Translations under genes and position numbers: made by a program
Notes under the pieces: model-generated
Seen by the model: the letters and a program-made list of their open reading frames with translations, nothing else
Database searches by the model: none
Told to the model about the DNA's origin: nothing
Part shown: positions 52,001 through 59,553 of the stretch, in pieces
Numbering within the stretch: the stretch's first letter is position 1
Layout: every line of letters starts with the position of its first letter
DNA from: Pseudomonas asplenii
GTDB lineage: Bacteria > Pseudomonadota > Gammaproteobacteria > Pseudomonadales > Pseudomonadaceae
Direction: 5' to 3'
Length of the DNA: 64,000 bases
Assembly: GCF_001293465.1 (NCBI RefSeq)
Contig: NZ_JSYZ01000023.1
Span: 20,386 to 84,385, forward strand

Positions 52001-53511
52001 TCGAACTTGAGCTCGAAGCTGAAGTTCTGCTGCCCGACCAGGAAACTGCCGCTCAAGGCCACACTGGCATCCGCACCGGTTTTCTTGAACAACACCGACA
52101 GTTGCGCATCGACGCTGGTGTCCAGCAAGGTGAACGCCGTACGCACCGATCCGAACACCGTGTAGGCGTAGGTCCCCTGGTCGCCGGTCACGGTCATGCC
52201 GAAGCTGTCGAAGACGATTTCGCCCAGTGCCGCGGGCACCGGTACGGATGCTCCCACCACCCCCTTGACGATGTGTTCCAGGGATACACTCTCGGTCATC
52301 TGCCCGCTGATCTGCTCGATGTTCCAGGCATTGGCCTGTTTGGCCAGCGAAAGCGTGAAGTCGAATGACGTGTTGAACAGCGTCGGTAGAAACTGCGCCG
52401 TCGCGGTGATCTCGACGCTGGTCTCGGCCTTTGGCCCGGTGGGTGCAATCAGCCGGATCAGGAGCGTCAGGGACTCCAGGGTCAGGACATTGGAAATCAG
52501 CGTCCATGGGTTCCGGGTATGGATGCCCAGGGTCACCGAACTGACCGGCGCGGACTTGTTCACCAGCACCATGCGATACCGCGTCAGGCTGATGTTTTCA
52601 AACACCTGGCTGAGTGCCTGGGGAATGTAGTCGTCGTAATGCTGGCCGCCGGGCAGGCTCCTGATCATGTCCGATGCATTGAACTGCGCGCCGGGTGCCG
52701 GCTGCGCAAAGATCACCAGCGAATCGAGGCCCTGGGAGATCTCCACGCCGCAATCGAGCTTGCCATTGAACAGCGAGGACACCGCGAAACCGATCTGCTG
52801 CGGGCTGTCGTCCGGGGCGCTGATGCTCACGCCAACCGCCGGTGCGGACAAGCTCAATGCCCAGTCCCCGATCCCGATGGCAAACACCGCATCGGAGACC
52901 GGGGCACTGATCCGGCCAACCGGGTACGGGGCATCGCTGACTGGCGCAAACGGGCCGTAGAACTTGTAGGCCGAAGTCCCTACCAGGTCCCCCAGAATCG
53001 CCCCGACACCGGCAATGTTCTGCAGCCCGATCGTGGACAGGAAGTTCTGCCCCTGGGCCAGGCCGATGGTGCTTGCATCCTCCTTCGACCAGCGAAACGC
53101 CGCCTGCGCCAGCGAGGTGTAAACCAGGCGCGGGTTGGCCGGCTTGAGCAGGTTGAAGGGAAAGAACGTCATCGCCGGCCAGCTTGAGGCAAAGTCCCAA
53201 CCCGAAGGCAGGCTCGCCTCGATCAGCACCGCCACCTTGTCACCGTCGATGCTAAAGCTCAGTTGCAGGCCGACATCCTTGACCTTGAACAGGGCGCCAG
53301 TGCCTGACGTAACCCGCACCACTCCGGCATCCGGACCAATGATGTCACTGCCCTGGACGCCCTCCACGATCAGCGCCGCGTCCTTGTCGAGCAGGAAGGC
53401 GACGGCAATCTGCGCTACCTGTTCATCGCTGAGCAGGCGCTTGTCGAGCACCAGCTTGCCGTCATCCGTTGCCTGCTTGCGCAGATCGCTTGCCAGTTGG
53501 TTGATATCCAC
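49015..53511 (-). CDS. Giant DUF6603-like protein, 1498 aa (island gene 4)
   Basis: The largest gene of the window encodes 1498 residues. It starts at a GTG with GCAGGAG upstream. The N-terminal half (about 1-690) is beta-rich with many LSFSIDGDKVAVLIEASLP-like strands. A short Pro/Ala-rich linker near 700 leads into a region (about 720-1155) that resembles DUF6603, with VGKSIGPVSLARIGVRYEDG, then FFFVTGLAGGFGINRSLLLP and FSVGVDFLLGWRPFHYEADA. DUF6603 proteins occur in bacteria and fungi without known function. No signal peptide is present, although the strand pattern recalls surface or lipid-binding beta proteins. The family link is from memory. Confidence 0.7.
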   Translation of the reverse strand: MDINQLASDLRKQATDDGKLVLDKRLLSDEQVAQIAVAFLLDKDAALIVEGVQGSDIIGPDAGVVRVTSGTGALFKVKDVGLQLSFSIDGDKVAVLIEASLPSGWDFASSWPAMTFFPFNLLKPANPRLVYTSLAQAAFRWSKEDASTIGLAQGQNFLSTIGLQNIAGVGAILGDLVGTSAYKFYGPFAPVSDAPYPVGRISAPVSDAVFAIGIGDWALSLSAPAVGVSISAPDDSPQQIGFAVSSLFNGKLDCGVEISQGLDSLVIFAQPAPGAQFNASDMIRSLPGGQHYDDYIPQALSQVFENISLTRYRMVLVNKSAPVSSVTLGIHTRNPWTLISNVLTLESLTLLIRLIAPTGPKAETSVEITATAQFLPTLFNTSFDFTLSLAKQANAWNIEQISGQMTESVSLEHIVKGVVGASVPVPAALGEIVFDSFGMTVTGDQGTYAYTVFGSVRTAFTLLDTSVDAQLSVLFKKTGADASVALSGSFLVGQQNFSFELKFDAGTQPGVKLQAHWQAEDNDYLQFADIASALGFSIPAIPPELDLALSQASFVYDMGNNTVLLSATSAHYGTGTFVALKTLDPKTQASTSNYVFQMLLGFEVSLADLPLVGKIFTDDRLGSIRNVQALFAASPLSADEVKTLNAMLTQAKVPAQLPLPKDAKGTTIAIAAGFNFSADIELGGVALPLAAGGDTAPVNTQTAPAVAARPPTGNAAWLTVGKSIGPVSLARIGVRYEDGRVWLLIDAGFSLAMLSFDLQGLGLGFRIPDSKGGDLGVAAQLDGMSLALQAGPLSIAGGFLRFDNDFLGEARVSVATFSLTAIGGYAPDESSFFIFVRLQQPLGGPPFFFVTGLAGGFGINRSLLLPTIDQLTSYPLLPQNNKRPENSFPTTLGTSNPGQVLQQTLVKTQSYIHPQAGEYWVAAGIDFTSFEMVDATALLTVSFGVSLEVALLGICRVTVPKGAPKPIVYLEVALEARFESSSGLIAVDGRLTPASFIYAGLCHVSGGFAFYTWYAGEHAGEFLVSIGGYSPRFKKPDYFPTVPRLQMVYETGPLVLKGECYFALLSHTLMAGFNVQATWESGPISAWFSVGVDFLLGWRPFHYEADAYIHLGASFKANLLFVTVRITIHVGVELSVWGPEFGGVATVDLDIISFSVRFGSDRAQPDPVSWEDFKTSFLPAANGATRQQGLQARSNADKAAGAQPAQLVMGMVQQGLISDLKAKDSAAFFDWVLDPNHFALASSLVIPSKTARFNDFKVNTPFTPTGAFTYVGSGTAPDGPSAYGARDDAGWADDFGVLPMALDSADFSVDHQLQLTRLPAGEDYTKPENYRLPVNEVAVGIVLQNAQAALWAGTDPGLNGTRMIADTLSGLQLLPMIRHPAITADADLWALLFDTTKKMLWLLDTPTIATEDNFAATLSEQGTVLSYERAGNPVRNVDFELADLAAAAVVAERGKMVDSLNALGFSFDSAALDVSRLASFPLWDWPMIRVLGEETSAI

Positions 53512-53524
53512 TGCTGACTCCTGC

Positions 53525-54895
53525 TCAAGTGATGCTGGTCACTTGCTGCTGATTACCGTTGGGCTGGAACAACTGGTCGGGCGTAAAACCGTCGTGCTTC
53601 ACACCGACGGCAAGGATCGACTCCGTGGCCTGGCAAATGGCACGATTGCGCGCTTCATTCTTTGTGGCCTGGTCCTTGATCAGTGAAACCGGAAAGACAC
53701 TGTTGACGATCAAGTCCTTGAGCGGGACCGGTGTGGCAGCCCCCTCCTTGTTGATCACGCGCCTGGCGCCCTCGGTAATCGCATACCAACGCTCATAGTT
53801 GTAACGGATGCTGTTGAGGGTCTTGCCCAGCTTGTCGTCATCGAAATAACTGTTGGTCTGTTTGAGGATCGTCGACTCGGTGGTGATACCGAAGGCATGT
53901 CCGTGGGTGTCCAGGTAGTTGGTGATGCTGGTGTCTTCGGCCGAGGCGATGAAATACGGACTGAAGTTCAGGTTATGCTGGTCCAACCAGTCGATATTCC
54001 ACAGCACGGCCTGCTGCAGGACCCGGTCCTTCCTGAATGTGGAACCTGCGTAGGTGCCACCCGGGTTGCTCACGAAACGGCGCTTGGCCTTGCGATCGGC
54101 AAGAATGGCATCGGTGGTGTCCGTTGCCGTTTCACTGCCAAAACCCAGGCCGACATAGCCTCGCGCCAGCATTGCCGCCTCGGCTTCCGCCAGGCCACGA
54201 AAACTGTTGAGGTAGTAAACGTTGTCATCCACGAGCCAGGCATAGTCCCAGCGGTGGTTGGAGTTGCGGCGCAGCCATTTGCAGAACTCGATGGCCGCAT
54301 AGCGGCTGGCGCCGAAACCGACATAGGGGTAGTCGCCGCTCAGCCACCAATCAGTGCCATCGGCATGAAACGACCAGCCGATGACATGCAGGTTGGGGAC
54401 GGCTCCCAATGCCTTGCGGTACTTCTTGTATTCAAGAACGTGAACCATGACGTAGATGCGTCGGCCCGGGCTGTTGACCCGCGGGGGGTAATACCAGGCC
54501 GGGACCGGGCGAGTATCAGGCCCGGGTCTGGGGTCCAGTGCACGAAGGTCGGTGACATCGGTGAATTCGTTCAGCCCCAGTTCGCTCAAGCGATCGGCAC
54601 CGCGTGCAAAGCCGCAGGCGATCCAACTGCTGCGATTGCTTGAAATGACCACCAGGGGCGGCAGGGAGGTTGCTTGGTCTTCTGCGTGCAGGATCGCCGC
54701 AGCGGTGCCACCGGTAAAAAAATCCAGCACCCTGGGCAGCTTGCAAAACTCACTCAGTACATTGATGCGCTCATTGGCCAGGGCCAGGCAATCGTCCTTG
54801 TCGGCCACCTCCAACGCCGGCGTTTCGACCGGCTGATACTTCTGGCTGACCAGGTTGCCGCCATAGTTGCTTTTCACCTTCAAGGATATCGCCAT
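53525..54895 (-). CDS. Glycosyltransferase-like protein (island gene 3)
   Basis: The 456-residue protein has a GT-A-like motif, WLVDDNVYYLNSF, with Asp223 and Asp224 as candidate metal/nucleotide-sugar ligands. Upstream are a strand-rich block IYVMVHVLEYKKYRK and a VGFGASRYAAIEFCKWLRR helix. This suggests a nucleotide-sugar-dependent transferase, possibly related to the TAGT (TET-associated) group, but I cannot confirm the family. The ATG chosen has CGGAG upstream; a longer frame adds 16 residues. It lies 13 bases before the DUF6603-like gene. It is the only enzyme-like protein of the operon, so it may glycosylate the giant proteins. Confidence 0.55.
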   Translation of the reverse strand: MAISLKVKSNYGGNLVSQKYQPVETPALEVADKDDCLALANERINVLSEFCKLPRVLDFFTGGTAAAILHAEDQATSLPPLVVISSNRSSWIACGFARGADRLSELGLNEFTDVTDLRALDPRPGPDTRPVPAWYYPPRVNSPGRRIYVMVHVLEYKKYRKALGAVPNLHVIGWSFHADGTDWWLSGDYPYVGFGASRYAAIEFCKWLRRNSNHRWDYAWLVDDNVYYLNSFRGLAEAEAAMLARGYVGLGFGSETATDTTDAILADRKAKRRFVSNPGGTYAGSTFRKDRVLQQAVLWNIDWLDQHNLNFSPYFIASAEDTSITNYLDTHGHAFGITTESTILKQTNSYFDDDKLGKTLNSIRYNYERWYAITEGARRVINKEGAATPVPLKDLIVNSVFPVSLIKDQATKNEARNRAICQATESILAVGVKHDGFTPDQLFQPNGNQQQVTSIT

Positions 54896-54931
54896 GGGAA
54901 CTCCGGGCCGCTCGTCGAGGGAAGTGCTGTG

Positions 54932-54959
54932 GCGGGAGACCACCTGCGTGGCCTCCCGC
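54932..54959 (-). terminator. Intercistronic hairpin between island genes 2 and 3
   Basis: GCGGGAG (54932-54938) pairs with CTCCCGC (54953-54959), and after one mismatch four more base pairs extend the stem. It occupies the 77-base gap between the 320-residue gene and the glycosyltransferase-like gene. It may attenuate transcription so that the first two genes are made in excess of the giant proteins. Confidence 0.45.
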
Positions 54960-54972
54960 GTTGAGCCAGACC

Positions 54973-55935
54973 TTACTTGGCAACCGAAAGGACCTGAGTC
55001 AGCGACACCTTGAACTGTTCGAGCAGCTTCGATGGCTGGATAGTCCCCCCCCCCTGCTGGGGTGGAAGCTGAATCACCTGCAGCTGGAAGTCAGAAGCGA
55101 GCTGTCCACCGGCAGGCACCTTGGCGTTGTAGAAGACCGTCACCTGGCTGACGTAGTTGGCCGGCAAGGTCACGTTGGTGCTGTAGACCTGACCGCTGAC
55201 CACCGGCACCTTGCCGATCGAAATGACCTCGCCATTGGCATCGGGCTTGTCGAATATGAAATACATTTCGGCACCCGGATCGAACCTGGAAGCCGATAGG
55301 GTCACGGACACATCCACGGAATGGGCATTGTTCAAGGCCACCGTGCTGGACCAGCCGAAGCCCGTGGCGGGAGTCGGAGGCTTGGGCGGAACCGCCAGGG
55401 CCACGTAGGCCGCGTTGCCGGCTTCCACGATTGCCTCTTGCAGCGGCACGAACGCGCTGCCTGAAGGTGCGGGATGGTTGGCATCGGTGATGAAGGCGAT
55501 CAGGTTGTAGGGCGCGCCCTGCGCCGGTGGCGAGACGTTGCTGAACAGAAAAGGCGTCTCTGTGACGGCAACCCCCTGCCCCGGCGCACTGATGGTGACC
55601 ACGTTGCTCTGGTCCTGTGTATTCAACCGGACCCACTGTGGCTTGCTGTTGATGTTATTGGCGCTGCAGTACCACAGTTGAACACTGCCCACTGCGGTTT
55701 TGGTCGTATCCTTGCCCAGGTTCCTGGCCCGGACATAAACGTAGTTGGTAGCGTGGTAGTCGACATCCTGCGAGAACTTCTGGTCGTAGCACTCGACGAA
55801 ACTGCTGAGATCGGCAGCACTGGCAGGCGTAAGGCGAGTGATCAAATCGGGCGACTCATCGGTCGGCGGTGTCTTGCCCGGCGCGGTCTGGGCCAGGTTG
55901 TTGCGGATGAACAGCCAGTTGTAGTCATTGGACAT
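54973..55935 (-). CDS. Island gene 2, paralogue of island gene 1 (320 aa)
   Basis: The 320-residue protein shares with the 388-residue product of the preceding gene an N-terminal RNNL motif (residues 11-14), an SPDLI block (28-32), a KFSQDV segment (53-58) and a YVRARN strand (67-72). These features lie at nearly the same spacing in both, so they are paralogues. The rest is predicted beta-rich with small-residue and Thr/Val runs, typical of two or three Ig-like domains. No signal peptide, cysteine pair or membrane helix is present. It has a very strong AAGGAGG ribosome site, suggesting high expression. The size and expression signals fit a major structural subunit, but this is inference. Confidence 0.68.
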   Translation of the reverse strand: MSNDYNWLFIRNNLAQTAPGKTPPTDESPDLITRLTPASAADLSSFVECYDQKFSQDVDYHATNYVYVRARNLGKDTTKTAVGSVQLWYCSANNINSKPQWVRLNTQDQSNVVTISAPGQGVAVTETPFLFSNVSPPAQGAPYNLIAFITDANHPAPSGSAFVPLQEAIVEAGNAAYVALAVPPKPPTPATGFGWSSTVALNNAHSVDVSVTLSASRFDPGAEMYFIFDKPDANGEVISIGKVPVVSGQVYSTNVTLPANYVSQVTVFYNAKVPAGGQLASDFQLQVIQLPPQQGGGTIQPSKLLEQFKVSLTQVLSVAK

Positions 55936-55965
55936 TTTGCATTCCTCCTTGGATTGACCTGAGCC

Positions 55966-57132
55966 CTAGCGGAAACCGCCGTTGGGAATGACACCGTTGG
56001 AGCCGACGATGGTCACCAGCGTCGGCTGTACGCTCAAAAGCGTCCTGTAGCCCTCATAGCCCAGGTAGTGCTCACCGTTTTTCGGGTCCACGAAAATGCT
56101 GTGCTCATCGAAGTTGCAACGCCGGTAGTGATTTTCCAGATTCGAGTCCTGCTCCAGCAGATGGCTCACGCTGGCGCGCGCGGCGGCAGACAGTTCAGGG
56201 GCGTTGGTGACCACGAACTGCATGGAGAAGTTCGCCGGCTTGGGCTTGCCCTTGAAATTGATATAGAAGGTGACTTTCCCGGCATAGCCGCCCTGGATCT
56301 TCACATTGGTGCCGACGACAAAGTTGGGGTTGATGTTCGGGTCCTTGGCCCCCGGTTTCTCCGGAACGGTGGTGTCTCCTACCGCGATGGAGTCGCCCCA
56401 TTTGGTGTTGTTGTTCGAGGTGAACCCCACCACCGCCCCCACCGGAACATTGGTGACCTGGATCGAGCAGGTGAACAAGGCATCGTCCCAGGTCTGGTTC
56501 AGGCTGATCTGCTGCTCATAGACATCCGAGGCCGTGACCGCCTGGATGTTCACGTTGTGCCAGCCCAGGTTGCGGTTGGCATAGATCCACGCCGCATACT
56601 GGTCGACGCTGGAATTGACGCCGGAGGGAAACTGCGCGTTGACCGCATCGAAGCTGTCGGCAATCACCGCGACCAGGCAATGATGTTCGGTGGTCTGCGG
56701 CTTCCAGGTGAAGGCATTGGTGGCGACGATCTCGTTGGGGGCGGCGCTGAGGGTCTGGTAGTCCTGTCGGACTTCTATGGTTTTGGTCGGATCGTTGGGG
56801 TCGGGGACAACGGAGGTGTAGACCATCAGGTTGTCTTCGTTGTACCAGACGTTCGGTGCCAGGAACAGATTCTGCGGCACCCGGAACAGGTACACGTTCT
56901 GCGTGGCTTTTGCAGCGCTGACGTTCTTTGCCCGGACATAAAAGTTGTTGGTGAAATACTCCTTCACGTCCTGGTCGAAAGCCTGGCCGTACTTGGAAAT
57001 CATCTCCTGAGTCGACAAGGCACTCTGGCCGGCGACCAGAATATCCGGGCTTCCGGTCCAGCTCCCCGAACGCGGCAGTTTCCCTGTGTCACTCAGATTG
57101 TTTCGAACGAGAAAATCATTTTTGACAGCCAT
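55966..57132 (-). CDS. Island gene 1, first gene of the seven-gene operon (388 aa)
   Basis: The 388-residue protein begins MAVKNDFLVRNNLSDTG and shares RNNL (10-13), SPDIL (28-32), AFDQDV (51-56) and FYVRAKN (64-70) with the 320-residue protein encoded next, marking gene duplication. The middle and C-terminal parts look like beta-sandwich domains (VTFYINFKGKPKPANFSMQF). The extra C-terminal 60 residues (HYRRCNFDEHSIFVDPKNGE) are absent from its partner. No signal peptide or membrane segment is present. An AGGA site precedes the ATG. The promoter must lie in the region upstream of 57132. No function is recognised. Confidence 0.68.
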   Translation of the reverse strand: MAVKNDFLVRNNLSDTGKLPRSGSWTGSPDILVAGQSALSTQEMISKYGQAFDQDVKEYFTNNFYVRAKNVSAAKATQNVYLFRVPQNLFLAPNVWYNEDNLMVYTSVVPDPNDPTKTIEVRQDYQTLSAAPNEIVATNAFTWKPQTTEHHCLVAVIADSFDAVNAQFPSGVNSSVDQYAAWIYANRNLGWHNVNIQAVTASDVYEQQISLNQTWDDALFTCSIQVTNVPVGAVVGFTSNNNTKWGDSIAVGDTTVPEKPGAKDPNINPNFVVGTNVKIQGGYAGKVTFYINFKGKPKPANFSMQFVVTNAPELSAAARASVSHLLEQDSNLENHYRRCNFDEHSIFVDPKNGEHYLGYEGYRTLLSVQPTLVTIVGSNGVIPNGGFR

Positions 57133-57653
57133 AAGAAGTCCTCACACTTTGAACGAGTGATAGTTGAAGTCATCACGACATCCGCGAAGGCAGCGGCTTA
57201 GCGACGCAGCCTCACGGCAAGTAACGCATGCCGATCTAGGGGGACAGGGGGACGGGGTGTCGCTCAGCCAGCACACCAGGCAGGTGTCGGTCGGTTTTTG
57301 GCAGATTCGGCAATAAGTGGAGCGAGTCCACACGGGTCATTGGCAAACGCATCATTGGCCTCCATGGCCTGGGGCTACGAACCAGATTCCCGGCACGGTT
57401 GGCAGGGAACCGTTGCGATTGAAGAGCTCGATTGCTTGACGCTGAAATGCTTGGTGATCAGGAAGATTTCTCCCCACACTGACGTGCCTGAAAGCGGCCT
57501 CGAGGGGCGAAGGCTCAACCCGCCGATTGGGTATAGCCAAGCGCCATTACTCTGTCGAATTTTTTCCGAAGGGGTTTGCTACCGCCCGTCGCCTACATCG
57601 CCTGATGGCTTGGCTGCAAACGCTGACCAGCCACTCAAGCAGCCCTGTGCGGG
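57133..57653. other. Upstream region of the seven-gene operon
   Basis: This 521-base stretch must contain the promoter of the minus-strand operon starting at 57132. It has repeated G-runs near 57239-57260 but no convincing promoter pair or operator that I can read. Several open frames of 60-160 codons cross it on both strands; none has a ribosome site or a recognisable domain. Confidence 0.4.
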
Positions 57654-57830
57654 CCGTATTTCGAGGTGTTTGCCGGTCATAAGGACAGCTGGGGTATGGC
57701 CTACTGGTTCCGCTCCGACAACAGCATGCTCGGTGGCAAGCGCCCCCGGGATCTGCTGGCTTGCGCTCCCGATCGGCTGATGGCTGCTGCCCAGGATGAG
57801 GTCCTGGGGGTTGCCCATGGCCAGGCGCAA
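57654..57830 (+). pseudogene. C-terminal remnant of an Xre/ParS-like antitoxin gene
   Basis: One plus-strand frame reads PYFEVFAGHKDSWGMAYWFR, then SDNSMLGGKRPRDLLACAPD and AAAQDEVLGVAHGQ. The LGGKRPRDLL and EVLGVAHG pattern matches the C-terminal toxin-binding (DUF2384-like) domain of Xre/MbcA/ParS antitoxins and related Pseudomonas DNA-binding proteins. The N-terminal part is missing and the frame runs on past the expected end. It is best seen as a gene fragment between the island and the GGT operon. Confidence 0.6.
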
Positions 57831-57871
57831 GACTGCAGACGATGCCCCGAACCATGGCAACGAGGACGCCT

Positions 57872-59482
57872 CTACCAAACCCCCACCACCGAATCCGCCC
57901 GCGGCTCCGTCCCGCCCCACAGCACCCCGCTCACCGGGTCGCGCAAGATGATCTGCCCGCGTCCATAGTCGGTCAGGTCACTGGCCACCACCACCTCATG
58001 CCCCCGGCGCGCCAGGGCATTGATCAGATCCCGCGACGCGCCCTGCTCGATCCCGACCTTGTTACCGCCCAGCCACTGCCAGCGTGGTGCATCCAGGGCC
58101 GCCTGCGGATTGAGCCCGAAGTCCACCAGGTTCATCACCATCTGCACATGCCCCTGCGGCTGCATGTAGCCGCCCATCACGCCAAACGGTCCCAGCGCCT
58201 GCCCGTTCCTGGTGAGGAATCCGGGAATGATGGTGTGAAAGGTTTTCTTGCCCGGTACCAGGCAGTTGGCGTGCGCGGGGTCGAGGCTGAATTCCTGCCC
58301 GCGGTTCTGCAGGGCGATCCCGCTGTCCGGCAGCACCACCCCCGAGCCGAAGCCGTGATAGTTGCTCTGGATGAACGAGACCATGTTGCCCTCGGCATCC
58401 GCTGTCGCCAGGTAGACCGTGCCGCTGGCATGAGGGTCGCCCGGCTTGGGCGACTGGGCCCGGTCGGTGATCTGCCCGCGCCGGCGCCGGGCATAGTCGT
58501 CGCTGAGCAATTGCTGCACCGCCACGCGCATGTGCTGCGGGTCGGTGATGTAGTGCAGGCCGTCGCTGTAGGCAAGCTTCATCGCCTCCAACTGCCGGTG
58601 CCAGGTCTGCTGACTGTCGCGATGGTCGAAGTCGAAGCCTTCGAGGATCTTCAGCGCCATCAGCGCCACCAGGCCCTGACCACTGGGAGGGATTTCCCAG
58701 ACGTCGACGCCCCGGTAGTTGATATGGATCGGGTCGACCCACTGAGCGCGGTAACCGTCCAGGTCACTGGCGCGCAGGTAGCCGCCGGTGGCGCGTGAGT
58801 GGGCGTCGAGGCGCTGGGCCAGCGGCCCGCGGTAGAAGCTTTCACAGCGAGTGGCGGCCAGTTCCGCCAGGGTATCGGCCTGGGCCGGATTGCTGAACAG
58901 CTCACCGGCCCTGGGGGCGCGGCCGTCGATCAGGAAGGTGTCGAACCAGGCCTGCAGCACGCCGTCGCGGTGCGGGGTGAATTCGTTCAGCGCGATCTGC
59001 CATTGATGGGCGACCACCGGCGACACCGGAAAGCCGTCGCGGGCCAGGCTGATGGCCGGTTGCAGCAGCTCGGCAAACGGCAGCTTGCCGAAGCGCTGCG
59101 ACAACTGCGCCCAGGCCGAGGGGCAGCCGGGGACGGTGACCGGGGTCCAGCCGTAGAGCGGCATCTCGGCGTGGCCGGCCGCCTTGACCGACGCCCTGTC
59201 GAGCGCGGCAGGCGCCTGGCCGTTCGCGTTGAGACCATGCAGTTGACCCCGGGTCCAGACCAGGGCGAAGGCGTCGCCGCCAATCCCGCAGCCCGTCGGT
59301 TCGACCACGGTCAGTGCAGCAGCCGTGGCGATTGCGGCATCAATCGCATTACCGCCCTTGTGCAGCATTTCAATGCCAGCCTGGGCTGCCAACGGCTGGG
59401 AGGCGGCGACCATGCCTCGGCGGGCGAAGACGCTCTGGCGCTGCGACGGATAGGGATATTCATGGGCAGAGAGATTCAACAT
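57872..59482 (-). CDS. Gamma-glutamyltransferase-family Ntn-hydrolase
   Basis: The 536-residue protein has the GGT layout: AAIATAAALTVVEPTGCGIG near the N-terminus and the autoprocessing nucleophile Thr355 in HASGTVYLATADAEGNMVSF. The small subunit starts at that Thr and contains GFGSGVVLPDSGIALQNRG. Because no signal peptide is seen, the enzyme is cytosolic, unlike classical periplasmic GGT. Its place with a polar amino acid ABC transporter and a GntR gene suggests that it hydrolyses an imported amide or gamma-glutamyl compound; oxamate amidohydrolase (HpxW-like) is an alternative. The start chosen has AAGAG upstream; a longer frame adds 14 residues. Confidence 0.85.
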   Translation of the reverse strand: MLNLSAHEYPYPSQRQSVFARRGMVAASQPLAAQAGIEMLHKGGNAIDAAIATAAALTVVEPTGCGIGGDAFALVWTRGQLHGLNANGQAPAALDRASVKAAGHAEMPLYGWTPVTVPGCPSAWAQLSQRFGKLPFAELLQPAISLARDGFPVSPVVAHQWQIALNEFTPHRDGVLQAWFDTFLIDGRAPRAGELFSNPAQADTLAELAATRCESFYRGPLAQRLDAHSRATGGYLRASDLDGYRAQWVDPIHINYRGVDVWEIPPSGQGLVALMALKILEGFDFDHRDSQQTWHRQLEAMKLAYSDGLHYITDPQHMRVAVQQLLSDDYARRRRGQITDRAQSPKPGDPHASGTVYLATADAEGNMVSFIQSNYHGFGSGVVLPDSGIALQNRGQEFSLDPAHANCLVPGKKTFHTIIPGFLTRNGQALGPFGVMGGYMQPQGHVQMVMNLVDFGLNPQAALDAPRWQWLGGNKVGIEQGASRDLINALARRGHEVVVASDLTDYGRGQIILRDPVSGVLWGGTEPRADSVVGVW

Positions 59483-59553
59483 GACAAAGGCTCTTGAAAT
59501 AGGGGCATTCATGGGCCGCGGCAACGCACCGCGGACAAATTCGACGAACAGAC

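Noticed and set aside
39853..57132. Phage tail, eCIS or type VI secretion identity for the giant-protein island
   Set aside because: No sheath, tube, spike, baseplate, ATPase, lysis or integrase gene is recognisable in or next to the island.
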